Shown here: positions 41,254 through 49,183 of the stretch, one piece after another
Position numbering within the stretch: the first letter of the stretch is position 1
Layout of the letters: each line of letters begins with the position of its first letter
DNA from: Asanoa hainanensis
GTDB taxonomy: Bacteria > Actinomycetota > Actinomycetes > Mycobacteriales > Micromonosporaceae
Direction of reading: 5' to 3'
Length of the DNA: 64,000 bases
Assembly: GCF_900188485.1 (NCBI RefSeq)
Contig: NZ_FZPH01000010.1
Coordinates: 146,624-210,623 of the forward strand
Notes under the pieces: generated by a model
Seen by the model: the letters and a program-made list of their open reading frames with translations, nothing else
Databases searched by the model: none
What the model was told of the DNA's origin: nothing
Program-made: the position numbers and the translations under genes

Positions 41254-41705
41254 AAAATAACCAAGCGCTTCCACGCTTTCCGCTGCGTTACATAGATGAT
41301 GAAGGCGATGAGTATCTGCTCGAAGACGAAATGGCGGTGCAGACGCGGACAGAGTTTCTTGAGGACACAGATTCCTACAGCTGCTACGATGCTGATGGGA
41401 ATCGTGTAAGGCTCATCACGTACGGGCTTGAACTCTTAATCTGCCAAATAGTCCCAGACACCTTCGATCATCTTAATCTGAAGATTGCAGGAAATGGCAG
41501 AAGAGACAACGAATCGATCTTCGTTGAACATTACCGCGGCGCACCGCTTCGAAGCTTGCGCGGCCAAGGCAATGCCAATCCCCATCACTGGGCCACGCCC
41601 TTTTCCCTCGGAATAGCGCTCTCAGAACTAACCGAAAATGTGATGACAAATCTAGACTTCCACAAAAGATGGATGGGCGCGCGCATAGGCAGACGTTATC
41701 CATGA
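41250..41705 (+). CDS. Putative immunity protein for the RHS tip
   Basis: 151 residues from GTG 41250, whose GTGA overlaps the RHS stop; AAGGAGG lies just before it. ATG 41247 and ATG 41235 are alternative in-frame starts. The protein is acidic at the N-terminus (YIDDEGDEYLLEDEM), has a central hydrophobic strand (RLITYGLELLICQIV) and a helical end. No family is recognised. Immediate coupling to a polymorphic toxin, opposite charge to the basic tip, and low G+C make an immunity function the best explanation. Confidence 0.7.
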   Translation: MKNNQALPRFPLRYIDDEGDEYLLEDEMAVQTRTEFLEDTDSYSCYDADGNRVRLITYGLELLICQIVPDTFDHLNLKIAGNGRRDNESIFVEHYRGAPLRSLRGQGNANPHHWATPFSLGIALSELTENVMTNLDFHKRWMGARIGRRYP

Positions 41706-41775
41706 AGATAAGGCCACGTTAGCGTGTAGACGCCTTGCTCACGTTGTGCGGAACTGGGATATTAACGTCATTGCA

Positions 41776-41807
41776 GGCCCCGGCGGACAGCGAATTCCGC
41801 CGGGGCC
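41776..41807 (+). terminator. Terminator-like hairpin after the immunity gene
   Basis: GGCCCCGGCGGA and TCCGCCGGGGCC form a perfect 12-bp stem with an 8-nt loop, 71 nt after the immunity stop. No T-run follows. Confidence 0.55.
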
Positions 41808-41808
41808 C

Positions 41809-41859
41809 GTACGGGTCTACGGCTATGACGCGGGAAGCAACCGCACCACAACTTTTCGA
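41809..41859 (+). pseudogene. Orphan YD-repeat fragment
   Basis: The plus frame reads RVYGYDAGSNRTTT, a typical YD-repeat unit (compare AYGYDNATNRTST inside the intact RHS protein). It has no RHS context before or after, so it is likely a scar of an earlier tip exchange. The rest of 41,860-42,374 shows no convincing gene. Confidence 0.4.
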
Positions 41860-42229
41860 GCGGTCAATCAGCGAACGCCACTGACCGTCTTGCCATTTGA
41901 GGCGTCGGATGCGTCCGCGCCATGCCATCATCATTTCTCGATGGATTGTATTAGCGGGCGTGCTGGTGGGCCGTCTACCGCCGGCGGGCGGGAGAACGAC
42001 TTGAATCTGGGCACCCGCAATACCGTGGACCCGAGAACAAGGGGAGAAGAGGCTGGCAGTCCAACTTCGTTGACCGCTCACACAACAGCAATTATCACGT
42101 GAACGCCGTTCTCCGTGGAGGTGGGCACCCGTCTCGACTCGGGCTGATCCGCAGAGCTGGTGGCCTAACCAGCGGACGGACGCCACCAGGCCATACGCGG
42201 CAGCGCGGTTGTCCCAGTGTCCGCCATTG

Positions 42230-42256
42230 CGCCCCCCGTTTACCCCCCGAAAACTC
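42230..42256 (+). repeat. Right copy of the end-associated C-run repeat
   Basis: CGCCCCCC-GTTTA-CCCCCCGAAAACTC, matching 30,646-30,672 except for the middle bases. It lies 119 bp inside attR. Confidence 0.5.
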
Positions 42257-42374
42257 TTGCCAACGGACGACCGCCGGAGACAAGCAATGACTAGCCCGAT
42301 CCGGCATCACCGCAGGTCAGCGGCCACTTTCGACAACCAGTGACAAGCCGGGAAACGCGATAATCGAGCAGCGA

Positions 42375-42405
42375 AGGTCGACGGTTCGATTCCGTCAGGC
42401 GGCTC
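42375..42405 (+). repeat. attR: 31-bp direct repeat of the tRNA-Thr 3' end
   Basis: Exact copy of 30,550-30,580. The sequence before it is not tRNA-like, so this is a partial copy and not a second tRNA gene. Confidence 0.88.
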
Positions 42406-42448
42406 CACCCCAAGGTTTCGCCCTCCCGGCTCCGGGTAGCGGCACCGT

Positions 42449-42904
42449 ATGAACAGTCCCGAACGGCGCTGGGATCCTTTCGCAGAGCTTCAGTCGTTGC
42501 GGGCCGAGCTCGGTCGGCTCGTGGGCTCCGGCTTCGGCCGCGGCGCACTGAACGACGTCGACCTCGAGCAGTCCGACACCGCGTTCACCGTCACGGCCCG
42601 GCTGCCGGGGGTCGCGCCGGAGGAGGTCGCGATCGACGTCGACGTCCGGGAGGTCGTGGTGCGGGCGCGATCAGCGCGGGAGACCCGGGCCTTCGAGTAC
42701 CGCGTCGCGTTGCCGGCCGACGTCGACCCCGATCGGGTGGACGCGACGATGGACCACGGCCTGCTGACGGTCACCCTTCCCAGGGTGGTCCGGGCGGGCC
42801 GCCGGACGATCACGCTCGGCGCCAGCGGCGCCCTCCAGGGCCGGCCGCCGTCGCCCGACGATCCGGACGCCGCGCGGGAGATGCACAGCCCAGGCCCCTC
42901 GTAA
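42449..42904 (+). CDS. Small heat-shock protein (Hsp20/alpha-crystallin family)
   Basis: 151 residues. The alpha-crystallin domain spans residues ~35-125: DVDLEQSDTAFTVTARLPGV, a middle β-segment RETRAFEYRVALP and the end VDATMDHGLLTVTLPRV, with the G-L-L-T-V-T-L-P pattern close to the family's GVLTVTLPK. It acts as an ATP-independent holdase. The N-terminal arm is short (WDPFAELQSLRAELGRL). First gene of chromosomal origin after attR, starting 43 bp from it. No HAIR or other heat-shock operator is evident. Confidence 0.9.
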   Translation: MNSPERRWDPFAELQSLRAELGRLVGSGFGRGALNDVDLEQSDTAFTVTARLPGVAPEEVAIDVDVREVVVRARSARETRAFEYRVALPADVDPDRVDATMDHGLLTVTLPRVVRAGRRTITLGASGALQGRPPSPDDPDAAREMHSPGPS

Positions 42905-43012
42905 GCCGCTTCCTTCCCATCAGCCCCTCAGTCGATGCCGACCAGGGGGCCGCGCAGTGGTCCGCTGCACATTTGATGGCAGATGCAGGTATCGCCGGCA
43001 GAGACTTGCGCA

Positions 43013-44620
43013 ATGAGCACCGAAGCCCCCGCCCGCCCCCAGCTGAGCCACAAGCAAATCCTCCTTCTCATGTCGGGCCTGATGCTCGGCATGCTGCTGG
43101 CGGCGCTCGACCAGACGATCGTGGGCACCGCGCTCCCGACGATCGTCGGCGAGCTCGGTGGCATCAACCACTACTCGTGGGTGGTCACCGCCTACCTGCT
43201 GGCGTCGACGGCTTCGACGCCGCTGTACGGCAAGATCTCCGACCTGATCGGCCGCCGGCCGGTGTTCCTGTTCTCGATCGGCACGTTCCTGGTCGGCTCG
43301 CTGCTCGCCGGGCTGTCGCAGAACATGACCGAGCTGATCTTCACCCGCGGCATCCAGGGCATCGGCGCCGGCGGCCTGATGACGCTCGCCTTCACGATCA
43401 TCGGTGACGTCGTCTCGCCCCGGGAACGCGGCCGCTACCAGGGCCTCTTCGGTGCGACGTTCGGTCTCGCCTCGGTCGCCGGCCCGCTGGTCGGCGGCTA
43501 CTTCGCGGAGACCAACTGGCGCTGGATCTTCTACATCAACGTCCCGCTGGCCATCGTCGCGATCGTCGTCGCGTACAAGGTCATGCGGTTGATCCCGTTC
43601 AAGAAGCGCGAGCACAAGATCGACTGGGTGGGCGCGGGCCTGCTCGTGATCGGTGTGAGCGCCCTGCTGCTGGCCCTGAGCTGGGGCGGTTCCGAGTACG
43701 CCTGGGGCTCGGGCACGATCCTCGGCCTGTTCGCGGTCGGCGCGGTGTTCGCGGTGCTGTTCCTGGTGCAGGAAAGCCGGGCGGCCGAGCCGATCCTGCC
43801 GCTGCACCTGTTCCGCCGGCCGACCTTCGCGCTGGCCAACGGCGCCGGTTTCATCCTCGGCCTGGTGATGTTCGGGTCGATCATCTTCATCCCGCTGTAC
43901 CTGCAGATCGTCAAGGGCGCGTCGCCGACCAAGAGCGGCCTGCTGATGCTGCCGATGATGGCCGGCATCATCGTCACGTCGGTGCTGGCAGGCCGGGCGA
44001 TGAGCCGGATCGGCCGCTACAAGTGGTTCCCGGTGGCCGGTTCGGTGCTGCTCGGCGTCGGCATCCTGCTGTTCACGCAGCTCCAGGTGGACTCGCCGCT
44101 CGGCGTCGCGTTCTGCTTCATGATCGTGATCGGCGTCGGCCTCGGCCTGTCGATGCAGTCGCTGGTGATGGCGGTGCAGAACTCGGTCGAGATGCGAGAC
44201 CTGGGCGCGGGTACGAGTGCCGCGACGTTCTTCCGCTCGCTCGGCGGCTCGTTCGGCGTGGCGATCCTGGGCTCGATCCTGAGCAGCCGGCTGGCCACGG
44301 AGACGGCCTCGCGGGTGCCGGGCGCCATCGGCCAGCTCACCCCCGAGCAGGCCGCGGGCGTCCAGTCGACGCTCGGCACCGGCAGCATCTCGATCAACGA
44401 GCCGTCGAAGATCCTGGCGCTGCCGGACGTCGTACGCAATGCGATCCAGGTGTCGTTCGTCGACTCGCTGCACACGGTCTTCCTGGTCGCCGGCCTGACG
44501 GCGATCATCGCGGTGATCGTCACGCTGCTGGTGCCGGACGCGGAGCTACGCGGTGGCCCGGCCGCCAACCAGGAGCCGACGCCGGCCGAGATGGAAGCCC
44601 GCGCCGAAACCCTCATCTGA
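43013..44620 (+). CDS. DHA2-type (EmrB/QacA) MFS drug exporter, 14 helices
   Basis: 535 residues from ATG 43013; an in-frame ATG at 42983 has no support. Motif D1 appears as [17 protein letters not shown] in helix 1, motif A as [13 protein letters not shown], and motif C as [14 protein letters not shown] in helix 5, the proton-antiporter signature. Fourteen hydrophobic segments are visible, with the extended loop before the last helix ([19 protein letters not shown]). It should export lipophilic compounds in exchange for protons. No regulator is adjacent, and substrate is unknown. Confidence 0.93.
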   Translation: MSTEAPARPQLSHKQILLLMSGLMLGMLLAALDQTIVGTALPTIVGELGGINHYSWVVTAYLLASTASTPLYGKISDLIGRRPVFLFSIGTFLVGSLLAGLSQNMTELIFTRGIQGIGAGGLMTLAFTIIGDVVSPRERGRYQGLFGATFGLASVAGPLVGGYFAETNWRWIFYINVPLAIVAIVVAYKVMRLIPFKKREHKIDWVGAGLLVIGVSALLLALSWGGSEYAWGSGTILGLFAVGAVFAVLFLVQESRAAEPILPLHLFRRPTFALANGAGFILGLVMFGSIIFIPLYLQIVKGASPTKSGLLMLPMMAGIIVTSVLAGRAMSRIGRYKWFPVAGSVLLGVGILLFTQLQVDSPLGVAFCFMIVIGVGLGLSMQSLVMAVQNSVEMRDLGAGTSAATFFRSLGGSFGVAILGSILSSRLATETASRVPGAIGQLTPEQAAGVQSTLGTGSISINEPSKILALPDVVRNAIQVSFVDSLHTVFLVAGLTAIIAVIVTLLVPDAELRGGPAANQEPTPAEMEARAETLI

Positions 44621-44647
44621 CCGGTAGTCGCCTGTGAGCTGCGCCAC

Positions 44648-44653
44648 TAGGTT
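44648..44653 (+). promoter_or_regulatory. -10 box of leaderless acyl-CoA synthetase gene
   Basis: TAGGTT is followed by 6 nt and ATG 44660; no Shine-Dalgarno sequence. Confidence 0.55.
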
Positions 44654-44659
44654 GTTGGT

Positions 44660-46279
44660 ATGCGCAGCACGATGATGGATGCCCCTCTCCTCGTCTCCCG
44701 GATCCTCGAGCACGGCGCGACCGTGCACGGCGCTTCCGAGGTGGTGACCTGGACGGGTGCCGAGCCCAGGCGGATGAGCTACGCCGAGGTCGGCGCGGCG
44801 GCGGCCCAGCTGGCCCACGCCCTCCGCGACGACCTCGGCGTGACCGGCGACCAGCGCGTCGCCACCTTCCAGTTCAACAACAACGAGCATCTCGTCGCCT
44901 ACTTCGCGGTGCCGAGCATGGGCGCGGTGCTGCACACCCTCAACATCCGGCTGTTCCCCGACCAGGTGTCCTACATCGCCAACCACGCCGAGGACAGCGT
45001 GGTCATCGTCGACTCGGCGCTGATCCCGTTGCTGGCCAAGGTGCTGCCGCAGATGTCGACGGTCGAGCACGTGGTGGTGGTCGGTGGCGGCGACCCCGCC
45101 CCGCTGGCCGGCCGGGTCACCATCCACCACTGGGACGAGCTGCTGGCGGGAAAGCCGACGACGTACGAGTGGCCGGAGCTCGACGAGCGCGACGCGGCGG
45201 CCCTCTGCTACACGTCCGGCACGACCGGCAACCCCAAGGGCGTCGCGTACTCGCACCGTTCCATCTGGCTGCACTCCATGGAGGTGTGCATGCCGGAGGC
45301 GTTCGGCCTCGCCTCCACCGACCGCGAGCTGGCCATCGTGCCGATGTTCCACGCGATGTCGTGGGGCATCCCGTTCGCCGCCTTCATGTCCGGCGCGTCG
45401 CTGATCATGCCGGACCGGTTCCTGCAGGGCGCGCCGATCGCCGAGATGATCGCCGCGCTCCAGCCGACCAAGGCCGGCGCGGTGCCGACCATCTGGAACG
45501 ACGTGCTCGGCCACCTGGCCGCCGGTTCGGCGTTGCGCGAGGCGATCGTCGGCGGCTCGGCGTGCCCGCCGGCCTTGATGGACGCGTACGCTTCGCGCTT
45601 TGGCATCGAGATCATTCACGCCTGGGGCATGACCGAGATGTCGCCCCTCGGCTCGGTGTCCCGCCCGCCGGCGGGCGCGACGGGCGACGCGTTGGTGGCC
45701 TACCGCGACAGCCAGGGCCGCTTCCCGGCCGGCGTGCAGGCGCGGATCATCGGCCCGCTGGGCGAGCAGGTCCCGGCCGACGGCGAGTCGGTCGGCGAGC
45801 TGGAGGTCCGCGGACCCTGGGTGACGGCGCACTACCTGGGCGAGGAAGAGCCGGACCCGGAGAAGTTCCGCGACGGCTGGCTCCGCACGGGCGACGTCGG
45901 CACGCTGTCGGCCGACGGCTACCTGGTCCTGACGGACCGAGCCAAGGACGTGATCAAGTCGGGCGGCGAGTGGATCTCGTCGGTCGAGCTCGAGAACGTG
46001 CTGATGGCCCACCCGGCGGTGCTCGAGGCCTGCGTGGTCGGGGTGCCCGACGAGCGCTGGGACGAACGCCCCCTGGCCACGGTGGTGATCCGCGAGGGCG
46101 CGACGGCGACACCCGACGAGTTGCGCGCCTTCTTGGCGGAGCGGATGCCGAAGTGGCAGCTACCGGAACGGTGGAGCTTCATCCAGGAGGTCCCGAAGAC
46201 CTCGGTCGGCAAGTTCGACAAGAAACGAGTCCGCTCCGACTACGCCGGCGGCGCCCTGGAGATCCACACCCTCGACTGA
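44660..46279 (+). CDS. Long/medium-chain fatty acyl-CoA synthetase (ANL superfamily)
   Basis: 539 residues. The AMP-binding P-loop is CYTSGTTGNPKGVAYSH, the A5 motif AWGMTEMSP, A7 GWLRTGDVG, A8 DRAKDVIKSGGEWISSVELE and the A10 lysine lies in KTSVGKFDKKRVR. It activates a fatty acid to acyl-AMP and then acyl-CoA. The early part (FQFNNNEHLVAYFAVPSMGAVLHTLNIRLFP) is typical of the FadD/AlkK branch for medium to long chains. Start ATG 44660 fits a leaderless promoter; an ATG four codons in is possible. It stands alone between an exporter and the TacAT module. Confidence 0.93.
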   Translation: MRSTMMDAPLLVSRILEHGATVHGASEVVTWTGAEPRRMSYAEVGAAAAQLAHALRDDLGVTGDQRVATFQFNNNEHLVAYFAVPSMGAVLHTLNIRLFPDQVSYIANHAEDSVVIVDSALIPLLAKVLPQMSTVEHVVVVGGGDPAPLAGRVTIHHWDELLAGKPTTYEWPELDERDAAALCYTSGTTGNPKGVAYSHRSIWLHSMEVCMPEAFGLASTDRELAIVPMFHAMSWGIPFAAFMSGASLIMPDRFLQGAPIAEMIAALQPTKAGAVPTIWNDVLGHLAAGSALREAIVGGSACPPALMDAYASRFGIEIIHAWGMTEMSPLGSVSRPPAGATGDALVAYRDSQGRFPAGVQARIIGPLGEQVPADGESVGELEVRGPWVTAHYLGEEEPDPEKFRDGWLRTGDVGTLSADGYLVLTDRAKDVIKSGGEWISSVELENVLMAHPAVLEACVVGVPDERWDERPLATVVIREGATATPDELRAFLAERMPKWQLPERWSFIQEVPKTSVGKFDKKRVRSDYAGGALEIHTLD

Positions 46280-46294
46280 ACTCGGTTGTGGCTG

Positions 46295-46313
46295 GCGTAC
46301 GTTGTGCGTACGC
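46295..46313. promoter_or_regulatory. 19-bp palindromic operator of the TacAT-like module
   Basis: GCGTACG-TTGTG-CGTACGC has exact 7-bp arms. It overlaps the -10 box TACGCT, so a bound antitoxin or antitoxin-toxin complex would block transcription. Confidence 0.65.
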
Positions 46314-46314
46314 T
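46309..46314 (+). promoter_or_regulatory. -10 box of leaderless antitoxin gene
   Basis: TACGCT is followed by 6 nt and ATG 46321. Confidence 0.5.
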
Positions 46315-46320
46315 TTCCTC

Positions 46321-46611
46321 ATGAGTGCGAAGGCGGAGCGACTTCATCTACGTCTCGACCCCGAGCAGAAGGCCCTGCTCGAGGCCGCGAGCGAGGCGAC
46401 CGGCTCCACCCTCTCGACGTTCGTGCTGGCCGCCGCCACCGAGGCGGCGGCCGGCGTGCTCGCCGACCGGCGCGTTTTCGTGCTCGACGAAGCCGAATGG
46501 CAGGCCTTCGACAAGGCGCTCGACCGACCGGCGGCGATCGTTTCCGGCCTTCCCGAGCTGCTCGCCGCGCCCACGATCCTCGACCGCGACCGGCCGGAGG
46601 CCGAAGGGTGA
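46321..46611 (+). CDS. DUF1778 (TacA-like) antitoxin
   Basis: 96 residues. The N-terminal half is a ribbon-helix-helix of the DUF1778 type: RLHLRLDPEQKALLEAASEATGSTLSTFVLAAA. The C-terminal half (VFVLDEAEWQAFDKALDRPA) matches the toxin-neutralising segment usual in the family, with the 'L....W..F...L..P' pattern. It should bind the palindrome at 46,295 and neutralise the GNAT toxin. The gene overlaps the toxin start as GTGA. Confidence 0.88.
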   Translation: MSAKAERLHLRLDPEQKALLEAASEATGSTLSTFVLAAATEAAAGVLADRRVFVLDEAEWQAFDKALDRPAAIVSGLPELLAAPTILDRDRPEAEG

Positions 46612-47165
46612 GCTTCCGCTTCTCCGGGGTCGAGACGCTCGGCCCGACGCACGCCGTGGGCGGGTTCGACTGTGGCTCGGCCGCCCAGTCGGAGTGGCTG
46701 GCCGAGCATGCGCTCCAGTCCCATCGCGCCGGCCTGTCGCGCGTTTATGTGGTGCGCGGCATCGAGGCCGGACTTGATCGGGTGGTCGGCTATTACGCGC
46801 TGGCGGCAGGCAGCGTCGCCCCGGCATCCGCCTCTAAGCGGATGATGCACGGCACCGGCCGCTACCACCAGCCAGTGGTGCTGCTGACCCGGCTGGGGGT
46901 CGACAGATCGGCGCAGGGTGTCGGGCTCGGCCGGGCGCTCGTCGTCGACGCGCTGCGTCGCATCGCGGGAGCGGCCGAGGTCATCGGCGTCCGCGCGGTG
47001 CTCATCCACTGTGAGTCCCCGTCGGCTCGGGATTTCTACCTGCGGTTGGCTGAGTTCGAGCCCAGCCCGACCGACCCCATGCACCTGCTGTTGCTCATGA
47101 AGGACCTGCGTCGTGCGCTCAACCCGGCAGCCGCTCTGAGCACCGTCGGAACCCCGACCGGCTAG
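46608..47165 (+). CDS. GNAT-fold toxin (TacT-like)
   Basis: 185 residues from GTG 46608, overlapping the antitoxin stop. Features of TacT/AtaT toxins: an early FDCGSAAQSEWLAEHALQSH segment ('F.cg....n.wL...a'), YYALAAGSV, the acetyl-CoA loop VDRSAQGVGLGRALVVDAL with Q-G-x-G-x-G/A, and the end SPSARDFYLRLAEFEPSP. The family acetylates aminoacyl-tRNA and stops translation. The tRNA target is unknown. Its 3' end overlaps the convergent ku gene by 4 bp. Confidence 0.88.
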   Translation: MSFRFSGVETLGPTHAVGGFDCGSAAQSEWLAEHALQSHRAGLSRVYVVRGIEAGLDRVVGYYALAAGSVAPASASKRMMHGTGRYHQPVVLLTRLGVDRSAQGVGLGRALVVDALRRIAGAAEVIGVRAVLIHCESPSARDFYLRLAEFEPSPTDPMHLLLLMKDLRRALNPAAALSTVGTPTG

Positions 47166-48121
47166 GCCGACTTGCGGGTCGTCTTCTTCGCCGTGGTCTT
47201 CTTTGCCGCCGGTTCGGCCTTCTTGGCTGCTGTCTTCTTCGCCGGCGCCGCCTTCTTGGTCGCCGTCTTCGTGGCCTTCTTCGCCGCGGTGATCGGGGTC
47301 GCCGGGCGGGCCTCGCCGTCGTCGGTCTCCGCCGGTGCCTCGCCGCGCGCCGCGCGGGCCCGCTCGACTGAGGCCTTCAAGGCCGCCATCAGGTCGACGG
47401 CCGCCGAGGGAGCCTCTTCCTGCTCCTCGGGCTGGATGATCTCGCGGCCCTCGACCTTGGCGTCGATGACCTCCTGGAGCGCGGCCCGGTAGTCGTCGGT
47501 GAACGCGTCCGGGACGAAGTCGCCGGCCATCGAGTCGACCAGCGACGAAGCCATCGCGAGCTCCGGTGGGCGGACCGAGATGTCCTCGTCGAGGAAGCCG
47601 AAGTCCGCCTTGCGGATCTCGTCGGGCCACAGCATGGTGTTGAGCACCAGCACGCCCTCGCGGACCCGCAGGGTCGCCAGTTGCTCGCGCTGGCGCAGGG
47701 CGACCTTGACGATCGCGACCCGTTCCGAGTCGGACAGGGCGTCGCGGAGCAGCACATAAGGCTTGGTCGCCGTGCCCTCGGGCTCCATGAAGTAGGCCTT
47801 GTTGTAGAGGATCGGGTCGACCTGGTCGGCCGGCACGAACTCCAGCACGTCGATCGACCGCGACGTGGAGAGCGGCAGGTCCGCGAAGTCCTCGTCGCTC
47901 AGCACGACCATCTCGCCGCCGCCGATGTCGTAGCCCTTGGCGATGTCGTCGTAGGTGACCTCTTCGCCGCAGACCGAGCAGGTGCGCTTGTAACGAATCC
48001 GGCCGCCGTCTTCCCGGTGCACCTGGTGGAACCGGATGTCCTTTTCTTCGGTCGCCGAATAGAGCCGAACCGCGATCGACACCAAGCCGAACGAAACGGC
48101 GCCCTTCCAGATCGCCCGCAT
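47162..48121 (-). CDS. ku: Ku DNA end-binding protein
   Basis: 319 residues. Starts MRAIWKGAVSFGLVSIAVRLY, the standard opening of bacterial Ku, and has the CSVCGEEV zinc-like pair found in many members, then ILYNKAYFMEPEG and LNTMLWPDEIRKADF. It forms a ring on double-strand ends and recruits LigD. After residue ~260 an extended Lys/Ala tail follows (KKATKTATKKAAPAKKTAAK in pieces), like the tails of some actinobacterial Ku proteins that add DNA affinity. Start ATG 48121 has GGGAG upstream. Divergent from the ligase gene over 117 bp. Confidence 0.95.
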   Translation of the reverse strand: MRAIWKGAVSFGLVSIAVRLYSATEEKDIRFHQVHREDGGRIRYKRTCSVCGEEVTYDDIAKGYDIGGGEMVVLSDEDFADLPLSTSRSIDVLEFVPADQVDPILYNKAYFMEPEGTATKPYVLLRDALSDSERVAIVKVALRQREQLATLRVREGVLVLNTMLWPDEIRKADFGFLDEDISVRPPELAMASSLVDSMAGDFVPDAFTDDYRAALQEVIDAKVEGREIIQPEEQEEAPSAAVDLMAALKASVERARAARGEAPAETDDGEARPATPITAAKKATKTATKKAAPAKKTAAKKAEPAAKKTTAKKTTRKSA

Positions 48122-48225
48122 GACGCTCCCATCGTGCTCGCCGGAAACCCCCGCCGCCGGTCAGCAGCCCAGTCACCGACCATGCTCGCACCGTCGCCAT
48201 GCTTCTGACCAGCATCGCCGGGCTC

Positions 48226-48231
48226 TAAGGT
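48226..48231 (+). promoter_or_regulatory. -10 box of leaderless ligase gene
   Basis: TAAGGT is followed by 7 nt and GTG 48239; no Shine-Dalgarno sequence. Confidence 0.55.
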
Positions 48232-48238
48232 AAAGAAC

Positions 48239-49183
48239 GTGCCGGGCACACCGATCAAACCGATGCTGGCCACCACGGGTGACCTGCCGTCCGGTGCCGG
48301 CTGGATTTACGAGTTCAAATGGGATGGCGTACGCGCTATTGCCGATATATCCCAGGGACGTCGCCGGATTTGGGCCCGTTCCGGCGCGGAGATCACGGCT
48401 GCCTATCCAGAGCTGGAAGGGCTCGCCGCGACGACCGACGACGCGTTGTTCGACGGCGAGGTCGTCGTCTTCGACGAGCGGGGAGTGCCGTCTTTCACTC
48501 AGCTCGCCGAGCGAATGCACGTACGCGACAAGATCCGCGCCGCCCGGCTCGCGGCCAGCCTCCCGGTCACCTACATGATCTTCGACTTGCTCCGGCTCGA
48601 CGGGGTCGACCTGACCGGCCGGCCGCTGACCGAGCGCCGGGCAGCACTCGACGCGCTCGGCCTCGGGGCGCCGAGATGGGCCGTGCCGCCCACCTTCACC
48701 GACGGCGAGGCGACCCTGGCCGCCGCGGAGGAATACCGGCTGGAGGGCGTGGTCGCCAAGCGGGACGGGTCGATCTACCGGGCGGGCGCCCGTACCCCCG
48801 ACTGGGTCAAGGTCAAGTTGGAGAGCACCGCCGAGTTCGTGATCGGCGGCTGGCGCCCCGGCGTCCGCAAGATCGGCGGGCTGCTGGTCGGCACGCCCAC
48901 CGACCGAGGGCTGGCCTTCCGCGGCCGGGTCGGCGGCGGGATCAGCGGGGCCGCCGAGCGCGCCCTGCTCAAGGTCCTCGAACCGCTGGTCACCACGACC
49001 AGCCCGTTCGTCACCGGCGACCAATCCGTGCCCCGGGAGGATGCCCGCGGTGCGATCTGGGTAAAGCCCGACATCGTACTAGAAGTGCGATATGGCCAGC
49101 GGACCCCCGACGGACGCCTGCGGTTTCCTCGGTACCTCCGGCTGCGCCCCGACCTGACGGCGGAGGACGTGACCGATGGCTAA
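48239..49183 (+). CDS. ligD: ATP-dependent DNA ligase, LigD-type ligase domain
   Basis: 314 residues. Motif I is EFKWDGVRA with the adenylated lysine, motif III FDGEVVVFD, motif IIIa YMIFDLLRLDG, motif IV LEGVVAKR and motif V DWVKVKLE, followed by an OB domain (FVIGGWRPG...GRVGGGIS). It seals nicks in non-homologous end joining. It stands alone without polymerase or phosphoesterase domains, which are fused in mycobacterial LigD. The next gene supplies the polymerase and overlaps it by 8 bp. The 3'-phosphoesterase part is not encoded nearby. Confidence 0.93.
   Translation: MPGTPIKPMLATTGDLPSGAGWIYEFKWDGVRAIADISQGRRRIWARSGAEITAAYPELEGLAATTDDALFDGEVVVFDERGVPSFTQLAERMHVRDKIRAARLAASLPVTYMIFDLLRLDGVDLTGRPLTERRAALDALGLGAPRWAVPPTFTDGEATLAAAEEYRLEGVVAKRDGSIYRAGARTPDWVKVKLESTAEFVIGGWRPGVRKIGGLLVGTPTDRGLAFRGRVGGGISGAAERALLKVLEPLVTTTSPFVTGDQSVPREDARGAIWVKPDIVLEVRYGQRTPDGRLRFPRYLRLRPDLTAEDVTDG

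Larger units (their letters stand above)
30550..42405. mobile_element. ~11.8 kb integrated element in tRNA-Thr (degenerate actinomycete integrative element)
   Basis: The segment is bounded by an exact 31-bp repeat of the tRNA 3' end. Next to the tRNA is a tyrosine-recombinase fragment oriented toward it, as in AICE and phage insertions. Cargo: truncated DegT aminotransferase, Gfo/Idh dehydrogenase, IS110 remnant, small unknown ORFs and an RHS toxin with immunity gene. No excisionase, replication or transfer gene is seen, so it is probably no longer mobile by itself. Parts (33.9-34.6, 40.9-41.8 kb) are clearly richer in A+T than the flanking chromosome. Confidence 0.82.

Noticed and set aside
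41719-42186. 155-codon minus-strand frame behind the immunity gene
   Set aside because: No ribosome site, mixed composition, and a strong hairpin plus YD-repeat trace on the other strand; not convincing as a gene.
42360-42406. A second tRNA-Thr gene at the right end of the island
   Set aside because: Only the 3' 31 bp match; no 5' acceptor, D arm or anticodon stem precede it.
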